DNA from: Psococerastis gibbosa
Lineage: Eukaryota; Arthropoda; Insecta; Psocodea; Psocidae
Reading direction: 5' to 3'
Length of the DNA: 64,000 nucleotides
Assembly: GCA_963971405.1 (NCBI GenBank)
Contig: OZ020487.1
Coordinates: forward strand, 47,031,039 to 47,095,038
In this document: in pieces, positions 54,896 to 64,000 of the stretch
Numbering within the stretch: position 1 is the stretch's first letter
How the letters are laid out: the number at the start of each line of letters is the position of its first letter
The notes under the pieces: generated by a model
The model's database searches: none
What the model saw: only the letters and a program-made list of their open reading frames with translations
Told to the model about the DNA's origin: nothing
Program-made: the position numbers and the translations under genes

Positions 54896-54922
54896 TAATA
54901 ATAATAATAATAATAATAATAA
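54896..54922. repeat. (AAT)n microsatellite
   Basis: Nine uninterrupted AAT/ATA units in the gene-poor interval. Confidence 0.85.
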
Positions 54923-57900
54923 ATATATTTTATTAGTGCCATATGTGTCCGCAACGATTGCGCTTACTGTTTACAGTTTGAGTATAGTTCAATAGCTTAT
55001 AATAATGCATGCAATACAATAATACAGTTTAAAAGAATTATACAAGAGCAAATATAGTGTATTATACAACGTCAGACTTAGACCACTTACGCATGAAGTA
55101 ATTGTGATCGTGGATACCCCTCGTTTTTTAAGGATCTTAAGAATTGATGATTTGATTAATGAGGTTAAAAATATATTAAAATAGTATTATATACCATCAC
55201 CCAGAAGTCACTACTGTCACAAGAAATATACTTAACAGTTTATAAGCACTATGTTTAGCCTATATGCTTAAACTGCTCAAACTACCGTTAATGGATGTAG
55301 GCCCTTTGACTAGTCACTGTCTGCAGCATTCATGATAAAATACGTTTAAATAAACGTTAAATTTGGTTACTAATCTCACAAGAAAATTACTTAAGTGTTT
55401 ATTAATATTATGTTTAAATAGCCTATGTGTTGAGAGTGCTCAAAATGCCGTAAACGGAGGTAGGCGTTTTTTTATTATACGCTACTTGTCGCATTGATGA
55501 TGAATGTAACTTAGTAAAAAAATTTGCGCCATCAAGTGTTGGCTACAAATCTCATAAGAAAATTACTTTATTGTTTATTAATATTTTGCTTAAATAGCCT
55601 ATGTATTTAAAGTGCTCAAAAGACCATACACTGACGCATTTGACTAGTCTTGTTCATGGTTCATGTCTAGCTAACAAAATACCAAGAAATTAGCAAATTA
55701 CTTAGCGTTAGACTTTATTATTAATGATAAGTTTCGTATACAAATAGTGTATATGATTATAGGACTCAAAACACCATAAGCCTATATATTGACTAGTCGC
55801 TGCCCAAGCGTTCCTGCCTTAATAAATTGGCCATTTATGATCGAAATACCAAGAAATTAGGAAATCACATAGTGTTCGACTTTATTATTAATGATATGTT
55901 TCGTATATATGAGCATAGGGCTCAAAAAGGTACCATATGAGCCCTATTGACTAGTCGCTGCCCAAGTTTGCAAATTGTTTAGTGATAGAGTTTAAAAATA
56001 CAATAACCTGTTTCGTTGCTATGACCAGAGGGCTCAAAATACCTTATGAGCATTATTACCAAAATCTGCTTTACGAAACTGTTCAAACCTTGATGCAAAT
56101 TTGTGCTGTAAATATTTATTTAAAAAATGTACCTGTGCCTTTTTTCACAGGTTAGCTGTCATAAGGTGAATAGATAATTAATAATTGAAATTGAATGTAC
56201 GGTGCGTAACATTCCGGTGTCCAACTGCCAAATAGCTTATTATTGGAATAAACCTGGTTTATTGAAAAGTGTGTCTGATAACAAATTATCTAATAGCTAC
56301 GGTTCAACAGCTTTCTACCTATACGGGTTATGTATTTGATTCATTTTTTTTTCCATTTTGAATGAACAAGCAATAAATAAGTGTTCTATTAAACCTTGTT
56401 ATATATGAACTAGAGTTAGTAAAACCCAAATAATTACCATTGCCAAAGAAGCCCACTAATGTCTGTTAAAAACCACGAGTGCTTTCGACAAAAATTGTCA
56501 TAAGCGAAGGGAACACATCAGCACAGTTACGCGTTATCAGTGATTTGAGACTTGCTCAATCGGAAGAGAAGTGGCAAATGTTGTGTTCTCTCGTCGGGTT
56601 TAGGAGTAGCAGGATGTTGGATCGTACTGAACCAAAATTGTCGTAAAAAGGGTTCTCCATTTTTTTTCTCGTGATTTATGTTACCAAAACCATTTTTTAA
56701 GCAAAGCATGCTGTTTCGCCCGCGTTTACATTGGGCACGTGTTTCCTTTTCATTAGGCTTCAAAGTACTTTTAGAAAGAATCATCGTCCTGTGCAAATAA
56801 ACAAAACAGCAAGCTCTCATTTTTTCCGCTCAAAAAATCGCTTGAAGTCACTGCCACTAAAATGTAAAATCTACAATGGACCTCTGTCGTTTAGGAAAAT
56901 GCTTGCGACCAGCCAATCAAATTATGGGACCAACTGTGTCCAACCAAGCAAAACGTTGGGATTTGACTTCATTTCTCTATGGATTTATTGCTATCTCTAT
57001 GCGAAAGAGGTTCATTGTAGTGAGAACTCTCTTTATAACACATTTTTTTAAATTATAGGCTTACAATGGTAGTTGTAAATTATGCACTGCCGAAAGGAAA
57101 TCTAGTTTATATAATGTAATGTGTACCTACCGGTAAATTCACTTTTAAAAAATTGTCTTAGATATAATTTTGTTTCTGCCGCGATGATTAAAAAAAATAT
57201 TTATAGCAACGTACCTATGTTTAGATAATACAATTTGTACCGGTAACTTCATTTTTATGAATTAGCCTTACCGTTGATGTATTATGCCTAAAGCTTCATT
57301 AATTGTTGTACCGACTTGATGCCAGGGGCGGTTCGAGGCCTATTTTATTATATTTCAAACCCTCCCCCGGAATAAAATAAAATAGGCCTATTATATACCT
57401 TAAACTTTGTAGGGAGACTACCTTAACTACCCCCCTCCCAAAAAAAAAATCTGGCAGCCAGCTTGATGGAACCTGTGTTTTTTATGTTTCGACCCTACCG
57501 CGTGATCCTACTGACCCGTTTTTTTTACGGTGAAAGCATTAGTGCAGTAAAACTCGGCTCGTGTTGCATGCATATGGAGAATAGAGGGGCATACGCTATT
57601 CCCATATGAATGAAATATTGAAAGAAGATTCACCCTGACCCTATAAGACACTGGGTTGAGCTAAGCTAGACGCTCTCTTCTAGCCGAAAGTAGAAGGTCT
57701 CTACTAACCGAAGTTCCTTATGAAGTGATGCCCTCAAGTTCCATGGTACCTTATCAATCGAGTTTGTTAATACTCGGTTATGAGAGACGCGGTCGGGCTA
57801 AAGAAATTAATAAATATACCATAATATTCTGTACGATACAAGATGTGCGAACCTCTGTTTCATTTCTAACATCTGGCCTTCTCCTTGCAATGCCTCGTCT

Positions 57901-58749
57901 ATCGAAGATTGGCGAGCATCATGGCAATTTGGACCCTGGAGACTGCTGCTCTAAAAAGGGAAGTGTCTTGCCTTGCCAAACTAAATTCTTATCAACTACA
58001 ACACTAGTGCCGCTATACTAATGTTAATACAATACAAAATACAATTATCATAATACAGGCTTGTTTAATGCCAATAGGATTTATAAACTCTGCAAGGAGC
58101 AAGCTTCCATCAGCAACTTCTTTACAGAATTACAAAATAGCTTAATGCCAATTATGGATTTCTGGTCCCCCGGAAGCCGGGGCCATATTGTAATGAGGTA
58201 ATGAGTCTTTGTACATGAAAACCAATATAACATTTGTACTTGAAGGCGTCCAACACCTCAATCCTCCCCTCCTGCGATGAGTATGCCTGTAATTCTTGAG
58301 GCTTAGGATTACTGTACCATTATTGCACCAGTAAAATCACCAGCTATGATGCGTTGAAATAGTCATCCAATCTAGTCATAAAAGTGTTGACTACAGTATT
58401 AAGCCCTTTTTGTTCGCTTAGCCTGTTTGTTGCTAGTGTCTCAAGTTTATGGAGTTTTGGGAAGTTATGATGGGCTGGAAATGGTTGTTTTTGTCACAAC
58501 CCTATGCGGGATTTAATAGTAATAGTGAATTAGAAACATCGATGATACGTCATTCTGTCAAATATAATACAGTTATAGACGAACTTTAATTTTTTTTCCT
58601 TTGTCCATGCTTATATTTAAAGCCTTTAACGGCCAAACTAGTTTTCTAAGGGATTTTTTCTCAGTAAAATCAAATTTGTCAAGAAATATTGGTCGGAGAG
58701 CCATAAATAATGGATTTCATAATGTCAAAGAAATATTCCTCTACCTTTT

Positions 58750-58890
58750 GATAAATAAGAGTATGTGGCCGTCACTAGGCCTAACACCAATTAGCAACAG
58801 TTTTGGAATCTTCCTCTATGCCTGTGTCTGTTACTTTTTACAAATTTTCATTAACTGAGGCCGATCGGCGTTAGTGACGGCCATATAATG
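58750..58890. repeat. Foldback repeat with GTGGCCGTCACTAG ends
   Basis: ATGTGGCCGTCACTAGGCCT on the left mirrors GGCGTTAGTGACGGCCATA on the right; the same GGCCGATCGG word occurs at 36305 and a weaker relative (GTCAAGTTAGTGAAGGCCAC) at 62760. No coding function. Confidence 0.6.
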
Positions 58891-59741
58891 TGCATCAAAA
58901 TGTAGAGGAACATTTATTCAACTGTATCGCATCTAATTTACGGTTCTACAATCTATATATGTAGATACAACATGCGATGTACAATAGATTATTAACCGAT
59001 TCTTCTCTTCTCCGATCGTCTCATAATTATAAATGGATCCCCCCCCCCCGCCATATATATATTACGCTTATTTTTTCATTTTTTTTCCCACTCTTCCTCT
59101 CTTTGTTTTCTTCTCTATTTAATTTCAACCATTCATCAATTATAAAATGTTTATTTTCATTAAAGTCGTTTTTCATTTCATTCATTCATAAACAACTGCC
59201 ATTGTATATCCGACCCAGGACAGTAGCATCTGGTCTTAACCTTTCTGAAACAAAAGCAATGCATGCTAAAGCCATGTAATACATGCAGATAAAACTTGAA
59301 ACACTGTACATCCGCCCAGTTTTGGTACATGCTACGTTATACGAGTTTTTTTTTTTTTTTTTAGGTTTGGTCATGTGAGCCTATAGCACTTGGCGCACTT
59401 CATACCATTAAAACAACTTTTTTGTACCAAATATATTAAAGTTGTTGGACTGGATGCAGCCTACATGCCAATAACTCTTTTCAGTGTTGCCTCTCCTCCG
59501 AATCGGATTATTTCGAATTGGCCTTCCTATTGAATTGGATTACAAAGTAAGTTTTTATTCTTGAAAAATGGAAAGTAGCCTAGGATAGTTAAGTGCCTAC
59601 ATGTATCTAATGTATATAGTGCCAATGGAGATCCCTCTACGATTATTGGGCAAAGACAAATTTCTCATGAAATACCGGTCGTATATAGAGACATAAACTA
59701 GAAGAAATAATCTTCTACTCTTTGATCTTTTTTTTTTTTTT

Positions 59742-59925
59742 TTTTAAAAAAAAAGATTAATCGCATGCAAACAATTTAATGAATGTATCTGATTGACCTT
59801 TTCAGTCGCCTCTGTAGGTTATTACCTGTGATGAGTGCGACACGACTCCGATTGCATGGCGTGTAAAGACTCGCACAAGTGCAAGCACGTTACCACCTGG
59901 CCATCGAAGTCGATAAAATCTACAA
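59742..59925 (-). mobile_element. SINE, family A
   Basis: After a T/A homopolymer (59729-59755) the plus strand has GATTAATCGCATGCAAACAA, GACACGACTCCGATTGCATG, GCGTGTAAAGACTCGCACAA and CCACCTGGCCATCGAAGTCG: a nearly full reverse family A copy. Confidence 0.8.
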
Positions 59926-60011
59926 TATATAGCCGTGCTAACCTGTCTAGCAATAAGATCGAATCTTGCCAAAGAGAATATAAGTCGAGGATGAAGCATA
60001 TATATACACTA

Positions 60012-60110
60012 TTCTTGTCAGGCTTGTGGTCCAGCGGTTAAGACGATGCCCCGGATAGGTGTAGATCGTGGGTTTGAATCCCACTAAGTCCAGTTTTTTT
60101 AAATCCTCCA
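60012..60110 (+). mobile_element. SINE with tRNA-like head (family C)
   Basis: GGCTTGTGGTCCAGCGGTTA (A box) and GATCGTGGGTTTGAATCCCA (B box) are spaced as in a tRNA, followed by CTAAGTCCAG and a T-rich stretch. The acceptor stem does not pair, so it is tRNA-derived, not a tRNA gene. Same head as the inverted pair at 48766-48872. Confidence 0.7.
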
Positions 60111-60714
60111 ATTTCGGATATGTAACCGACGCTAACGCAGATCGGCCACAGCTATGGAACTTTATCTGTACTTCTGGACGCAGCTCCTGACATTTTCGAA
60201 GCTCATTCCTTCCACAGTCAGGTTGTTCTCTCTTCGCCTCCTTTCCAAAGTTGACATTACTAAGTAGCCTACTTAGGTTTTGCAACATTTATTTCCAGAC
60301 CTACTTTTTTAAACATAGTCTGGCAAGTGAGTCTCCTAGTTGTACACAATGGTTCCATTCTCTACGATATTCTGTACCTAATACTGCTTGCAGCACGAGG
60401 TTGAACATTGTATATGACAGGCCATGCCCCCCCCCCCTACATTTAATAAAAAATAATAAATAATGTAGCCTAACAGTTTTAGCTAAAACTACTAAAATCA
60501 CTACGGATCATTTATAAAAAAAATTGTTCTGGCCCCCCCCCCTCCCAAATTAAATCCTGGGTACGGGCCTGACTCCTCTCATCTCCACATTGCCCATCTA
60601 TTATCACACTAGTTGTAGCGTTTTGCATTTTCATCAGGTTCGGTAGTTTTTTAGGTATTCCTTGCATGGCTATCGCAATATAGAGGTTGTCTTTTAGAGA
60701 AACAAATAACCGAT

Positions 60715-60960
60715 AGAAGTTGGTTAAGAAACGGAAACTAACATACTTGGGTCATGTGATGAGGAACGAAAAGTATCGCGCCTCTGCGTGCATAATAATC
60801 CAAAGGAAGACAGAATAATAAGGATTCCTGGCAGAAGAATAACATCCAGGTTGAAAAACCTGAGGCAGTGGTTTCCCCTTTCAGAGCAGCAGTCTCCAAG
60901 GTCTAAATTGCCATGATTTTCGCCAATATTCGATATAGATATATAGATGAGGTATATTAA
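60715..60960 (+). mobile_element. LINE polymerase tail, degenerate (family 2)
   Basis: AAACGGAAACTAACATACTT, GGGTCATGTGATGAGGAACG and AAAAGTATCGCGCC translate to KRKLTYLGHVMRNEKYR, followed by frameshifted GRRITSRLKNLRQW-like words. Best preserved member of the family found at 15600, 17930, 18780 and 57880. Confidence 0.75.
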
Positions 60961-61459
60961 AAGAAGTAGACCCTCACTATAGTACAGTTTTTTGTACAAA
61001 TTACGTTCAACGTACAATTTACTGTTGCCAATCAGTGTTGTAGACGGGCACTTATCATTTTTCAAAATGTAGTGGAGCATTTCCGCTGAGAGAAGTGACA
61101 CTGTACGATAAACAAATATATATTCCTCTTAAATTATACAATCAAGTAATCAACAAGTATTCGACAAGAAAGTATATAAAGTGAAATCGTCAAAATATCG
61201 ACAAAATCAGGTAGTTCTGTCTTCTGTCATTGTGCTAGTGCCATAGTGACAGTGTATATAAAGCTTTCTCTCAGGGATGGTCTCTACGCAATTTAGGAAA
61301 GTTAAGCTTCTAGCTAAGGTAGGCGAATCCTTGTAGTATAGGATCCAGTCGCTCGACATTTCATGGAAGATTTGATTTTATACACTAGTAAGGCTTCTCC
61401 CCTCTGAATGTCGCTTATTATAGTCAAATTCAAGGTTGCAGATACCTGAATCAATAAGT

Positions 61460-61505
61460 AGCTTATATCATATCATATATCATATATCATATATCATATA
61501 TCCAT
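61460..61505. repeat. ATCATAT short tandem repeat
   Basis: Units CATATCATAT/CATATATCAT repeat four to five times from about 61464 to 61503 in the gene-poor interval. Confidence 0.8.
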
Positions 61506-61774
61506 ATCAAAGATGTGCAACTGCATTTAGAAAGGAACTGGAATATGTGGATACCAGGATTTGGCACGGACGAGTTGCGGCCTTATAAACGTTCCGGTGT
61601 TACAGAAGCCCACAAGCAGAGGATGGCGCTAATTCGTAAAACATTGAAGAAATACTGATAACCCTAATTTCGTGCAATTGAACTTTATATATTGGCTAAC
61701 TTTTTAATATACAAATTGGCTATAGCGCAGATCGTGTGTCTAATAACAGGTTCTCGTGAGACTGCATGTACAGG

Positions 61775-62100
61775 TCTTTACTCTTTACACACCTTGCGGT
61801 CGGAGACGTGTCGTATAACACGACACAAGTATACCCAAGGCCGTGCCCAGGTTTTCATTTCGGGGGGGGGGGGTCCAAAAATGCTTTATACGTAATTTAT
61901 TAATGAATTAATGGATAAATTCTTTAAACCATACAGGTTTACATACAAAAATTTATTTCGGGGGGGGGGGGGTGAGGACCCCATGGACTCCCCTGGGCAC
62001 GGCCATGCAAGAACCTATTAGATTACTTAGTGATGAGGCGATTGAAGAGGTTAATCGGATACATTCATTAAATTGTTGGTACCTACGCGATTAACCTTTT
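61775..62100 (+). mobile_element. SINE family A split by a palindromic element
   Basis: The left half TCTTTACACACCTTGCGGTC, GGAGACGTGTCGTATAACAC and right half GATGAGGCGATTGAAGAGGT, TAATCGGATACATTCATTAA are consecutive parts of family A. They are separated by a 167-bp palindrome (61841-62007). Confidence 0.8.
61841..62007. mobile_element. Palindromic MITE with GGCCGTGCCCAGG ends
   Basis: GGCCGTGCCCAGGTTTTCAT at the left mirrors CCATGGACTCCCCTGGGCAC, GGCCATG at the right, with TTTCGGGGGGGGGGGG present twice near the ends. Nested in a SINE, so it is younger than that copy. Confidence 0.8.
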
Positions 62101-62917
62101 AAAATCATTATATCGTATTTTCATTATAATACCTCCGCATCTGAAGACATTCGCAAATCGTTAATACTGAACCATGCGGATGAACCACCGACCCTGCTGT
62201 TCGCCTTGGTGGGACTTCAGCCTTTATTCGCGTGAACCCAAACTATTTTCTTCCTAAGATTTCGTGGCGATAGTGACAAAAACTATACGCCCAATTAAAC
62301 AGGTCATTAGTGGCGTAAATAACTTCTGCTGCGCTGCGCCCCCCTCCCCACCGCAAGTGGCGAGGGGTTCCTTATTAAATACCATTAAAAACAAGCTACG
62401 ATTGAGACGATTAGCATCGCCTTTCAATAAGTGCAAGCCAGCAATGGCTTCAACGGCGGAAGATGGTGCCTATAGAAACACAACAGCGGAGGAGGCAGAT
62501 GAGCTAGGGACCAGCCACCCCTCTGCCTTGAGGGAACAGGGAAGGGTATTGACCCAAAGGCTAAGGGAGGGCCCTAGGGCCGTAGGCAGAGCGCTGAGAG
62601 GGAAACCACATCCCCACTGTCACTAGGTCAATCTCCTGCACAGTGGTATTACGAATTCAAAGCACTAATCGAAGCCTCGGTCCTTGAAATACATTTGGGT
62701 GCCATAAATTGCCCTTATACGCCTTTCGGCCAAGAGCCAAAGTGTAACCTAGTAAGCGGTCAAGTTAGTGAAGGCCACAAGCTCCGTATCAAATTGTAGA
62801 GGAACATTTTTTCTGCCCCATGAGCTCATGTAATAGCTCTTCAATAAATATTTATTGTAAAATTAATTTGTAAATATAATAAATTATAAATCAAGTATTT
62901 TGTGGCAACTTCCACAG

Positions 62918-63080
62918 ATGGCGCTGTTATCAACGTGGTTACTAATTTCGCTGACTACTGCCTTATTTCTCATCTTCAAGTACCTGAAAACCTATCTGCG
63001 ATGTGTTTGGTTGGTGTTCCGCCTGCCTGGACCTCCAGCTCTACCATTAATTGGGCACGCCCATTGGGCCATCAGTCCTC
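62918..63080 (+). CDS. Cytochrome P450 (CYP4-like), first exon only
   Basis: ATG 62918 opens a 54-codon frame: MALLSTWLLISLTTALFLIF (a signal-anchor helix), then a basic stretch and RLPGPPALPLIGHAHWA, the proline-rich hinge that starts the P450 fold. The donor C|GTAAGT is at 63080/63081. The PGPPxLPLxGHA form of the hinge is typical of insect microsomal P450s and fits the CYP4 clan best, but one exon is not enough to assign a family. The rest must lie beyond 64000 since no further exon is seen before the window ends. The enzyme would be a haem mono-oxygenase on the ER membrane. Confidence 0.8.
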
Positions 63081-63234
63081 GTAAGTAGCCTATAATATAT
63101 AAGGTAATTATCAACAAGTCGCAGGGTGTTTCGTACCACTCTGCAGCCGCAAGTAAAGTGTAAGAGACTAAAGGTCCATAATCCGTATATTGGACTATTG
63201 GTACATCAAATTAAGGGGCCTAATGCCTAAACAT

Positions 63235-63692
63235 CTTTTATTTAAGGCCCAGCCAGGCCCAGTGCAGTGACTAGTGACAGTCAGTCACTCACACTCTCAC
63301 GCAGCGTTTCCACTATGAGGGAAATTTCCCTTTTTAGGAAAAATCCGGGTTTATTCACTGCACTAAAGGGAAATTGGAGGAAAAAGGGAATTTTGAGGGG
63401 AAATTTGAAGAAATAACTCAAATAAGAGAGATATTGAGGGAAACTTGAGGGAAAACTGGTGGAAAAGTCCATGATTAAAAAAACTAGCTACAAATAGAAA
63501 AATTCACAAGAAATAATAAAAACATAATATTTGATAAATGTGAATAAATAACAGTTTCAAATTTTAGCGCGACTGTTATGAATTCTCAATTACCACGAGT
63601 CTCACGACTCACAGTCACAGTCAATGCACAGCTAGACGATTTCACACAGTCAGGACTCAGGAGTCAGGACTGAGTCAGGAGTCAGACTCAGG
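63235..63692. repeat. AGTCA-rich low-complexity and GGGAAA-rich stretches
   Basis: Dense CAGTGACTAGTGACAGTCAGTCAC at 63262-63290 (two words) and GACTCAGGAGTCAGGACTGAG repeats at 63650-63690 (two words), with GGGAAATT/GAGGGAAA repeats between. These are irregular tandem repeats within the first P450 intron. Confidence 0.65.
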
Positions 63693-63769
63693 GCCCAGGG
63701 GTCCACTTGAGAAGATTTCTATGCTTAGTGGACGCCGGTGCTGCCCACTAGCGGGGAACTGCGTTCAGA

Positions 63770-63998
63770 AATATAGTCAGGACATGTAGAGTAGTGGTAA
63801 GGACTCTGACTTTCACCCGCAAGGTTGTTGGTTCGAGTCCGACACAATCCACATTTTCTGGTCATGCTTCGGATGGCATGTAAAGCAGGCGGTCCAGGGC
63901 ATTTCTAGTTGAGTGTAAGACTGGAAGAGACAAAGAGAGGGCTTTATAGGTAGCCCTAACTCCACTAGGTTGGCTTAGTAATAAAACAAAAAGTCTTT
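63770..63998 (+). mobile_element. SINE, family B, fullest copy
   Basis: Head CATGTAGAGTAGTGGTAAGG and GGTTGTTGGTTCGAGTCCGA form A- and B-box-like elements, then GGCATGTAAAGCAGGCGGTC, GGGCTTTATAGGTAGCCCTA and TGGCTTAGTAATAAAACAAA. The tRNA-like head is GTAGAGTAGTGGTAAGGACT to GGTTCGAGTCC, 60 bases. It lies at the window's right edge, in the first P450 intron. Confidence 0.85.
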
Positions 63999-64000
63999 AT

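Larger units (their letters stand above)
50826..62917. other. 12 kb gene-poor interval
   Basis: Apart from one orphan candidate exon at 53662-53777 no coding exon is supported. The interval is AT-rich and holds MITE-like copies at about 52060-52175 and 54095-54210, an AAT run at 54896-54922, a series of diverged words (AAATAGCCTATGTRTTDAGAGTGCTCAAA) between 55200 and 56050 that look like ancient tandem repeats, an inverted element at 58750-58890, poly-C tracts at 59040 and 60425, SINEs at 59742 and 60012, a LINE tail at 60715 and a SINE with a nested element at 61775-62100. Frames at 56527-56820, 58601-58858 and 62264-62626 show no conserved words. Confidence 0.5.

Noticed and set aside
56527..56820. 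97-codon minus frame as an exon
   Set aside because: Low-complexity Lys/Asn content, no splice sites at its edges, no family resemblance.
62264..62626. 120-codon plus frame near the P450
   Set aside because: GC-rich but without recognisable domains; its composition resembles LINE ORF1 debris and there is no promoter or splice support.
1..64000. CRISPR arrays, prophage, operons or other prokaryotic systems
   Set aside because: All genes are spliced and animal-like; direct repeats are SINE, MITE or microsatellite, none with regular unique spacers.

Overview
This is a eukaryotic nuclear window, almost certainly from an arthropod and probably an insect. Coding DNA is split into short exons with GT-AG introns, AT-rich introns are packed with degenerate transposons, and a large secreted cysteine-rich protein of arthropod type sits beside conserved housekeeping genes. 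I cannot name the species; an insect rather than another arthropod is inference from protein style and repeat content.

Five genes can be assembled by matching exon phase and splice sites. (1) 1028-5548 (+): the 3' part of a conserved secreted Cys-rich protein, its first exon(s) left of the window or unseen. (2) 9081-21513 (-): eleven exons of EFL1, the GTPase that helps release eIF6 from new 60S subunits; the last ~100 codons are not seen. (3) 23328-29920 (+): complete RpL17 (185 aa), a 60S protein, head to head with EFL1. (4) 30863-39650 (-): a complete seven-exon phospholipid scramblase (345 aa) with two NPF motifs. (5) 42832-50825 (+): a complete ten-exon GLD2-type cytoplasmic poly(A) polymerase (567 aa). 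A cytochrome P450 first exon starts at 62918 (+) and runs off the right edge. One orphan candidate exon lies at 53662-53777 (-). The 12 kb between GLD2 and the P450 otherwise holds no gene I can support.

The rest is mobile-element debris, much of it datable by nesting and target-site duplications (TSDs). It includes two 1.5-1.8 kb near-complete palindromes with TA flanks, a TTAA-flanked palindromic MITE, two hAT-like elements with perfect 8-bp TSDs, a third with an imperfect one, a GGCGSGGTTTCCAC-ended TA-flanked MITE with its empty site in the same window, tRNA-headed SINEs of several families, and tails of at least three LINE families. One SINE sits in a MITE copy and one palindromic element sits in a SINE copy.

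The most unusual signals are: (a) repeated partial duplications of exons into adjacent introns, seen for EFL1 exons 4 and 7 and for two GLD2 exons; (b) a palindromic repeat family carrying a hammerhead-ribozyme-like core (CTGAAGA, 6-bp stem, GAAAC); (c) a GC-AG intron in EFL1; (d) the divergent pairing of two 60S-subunit genes. I found no CRISPR array, operon or other prokaryotic system, and nothing that clearly amounts to an undescribed multi-gene system.
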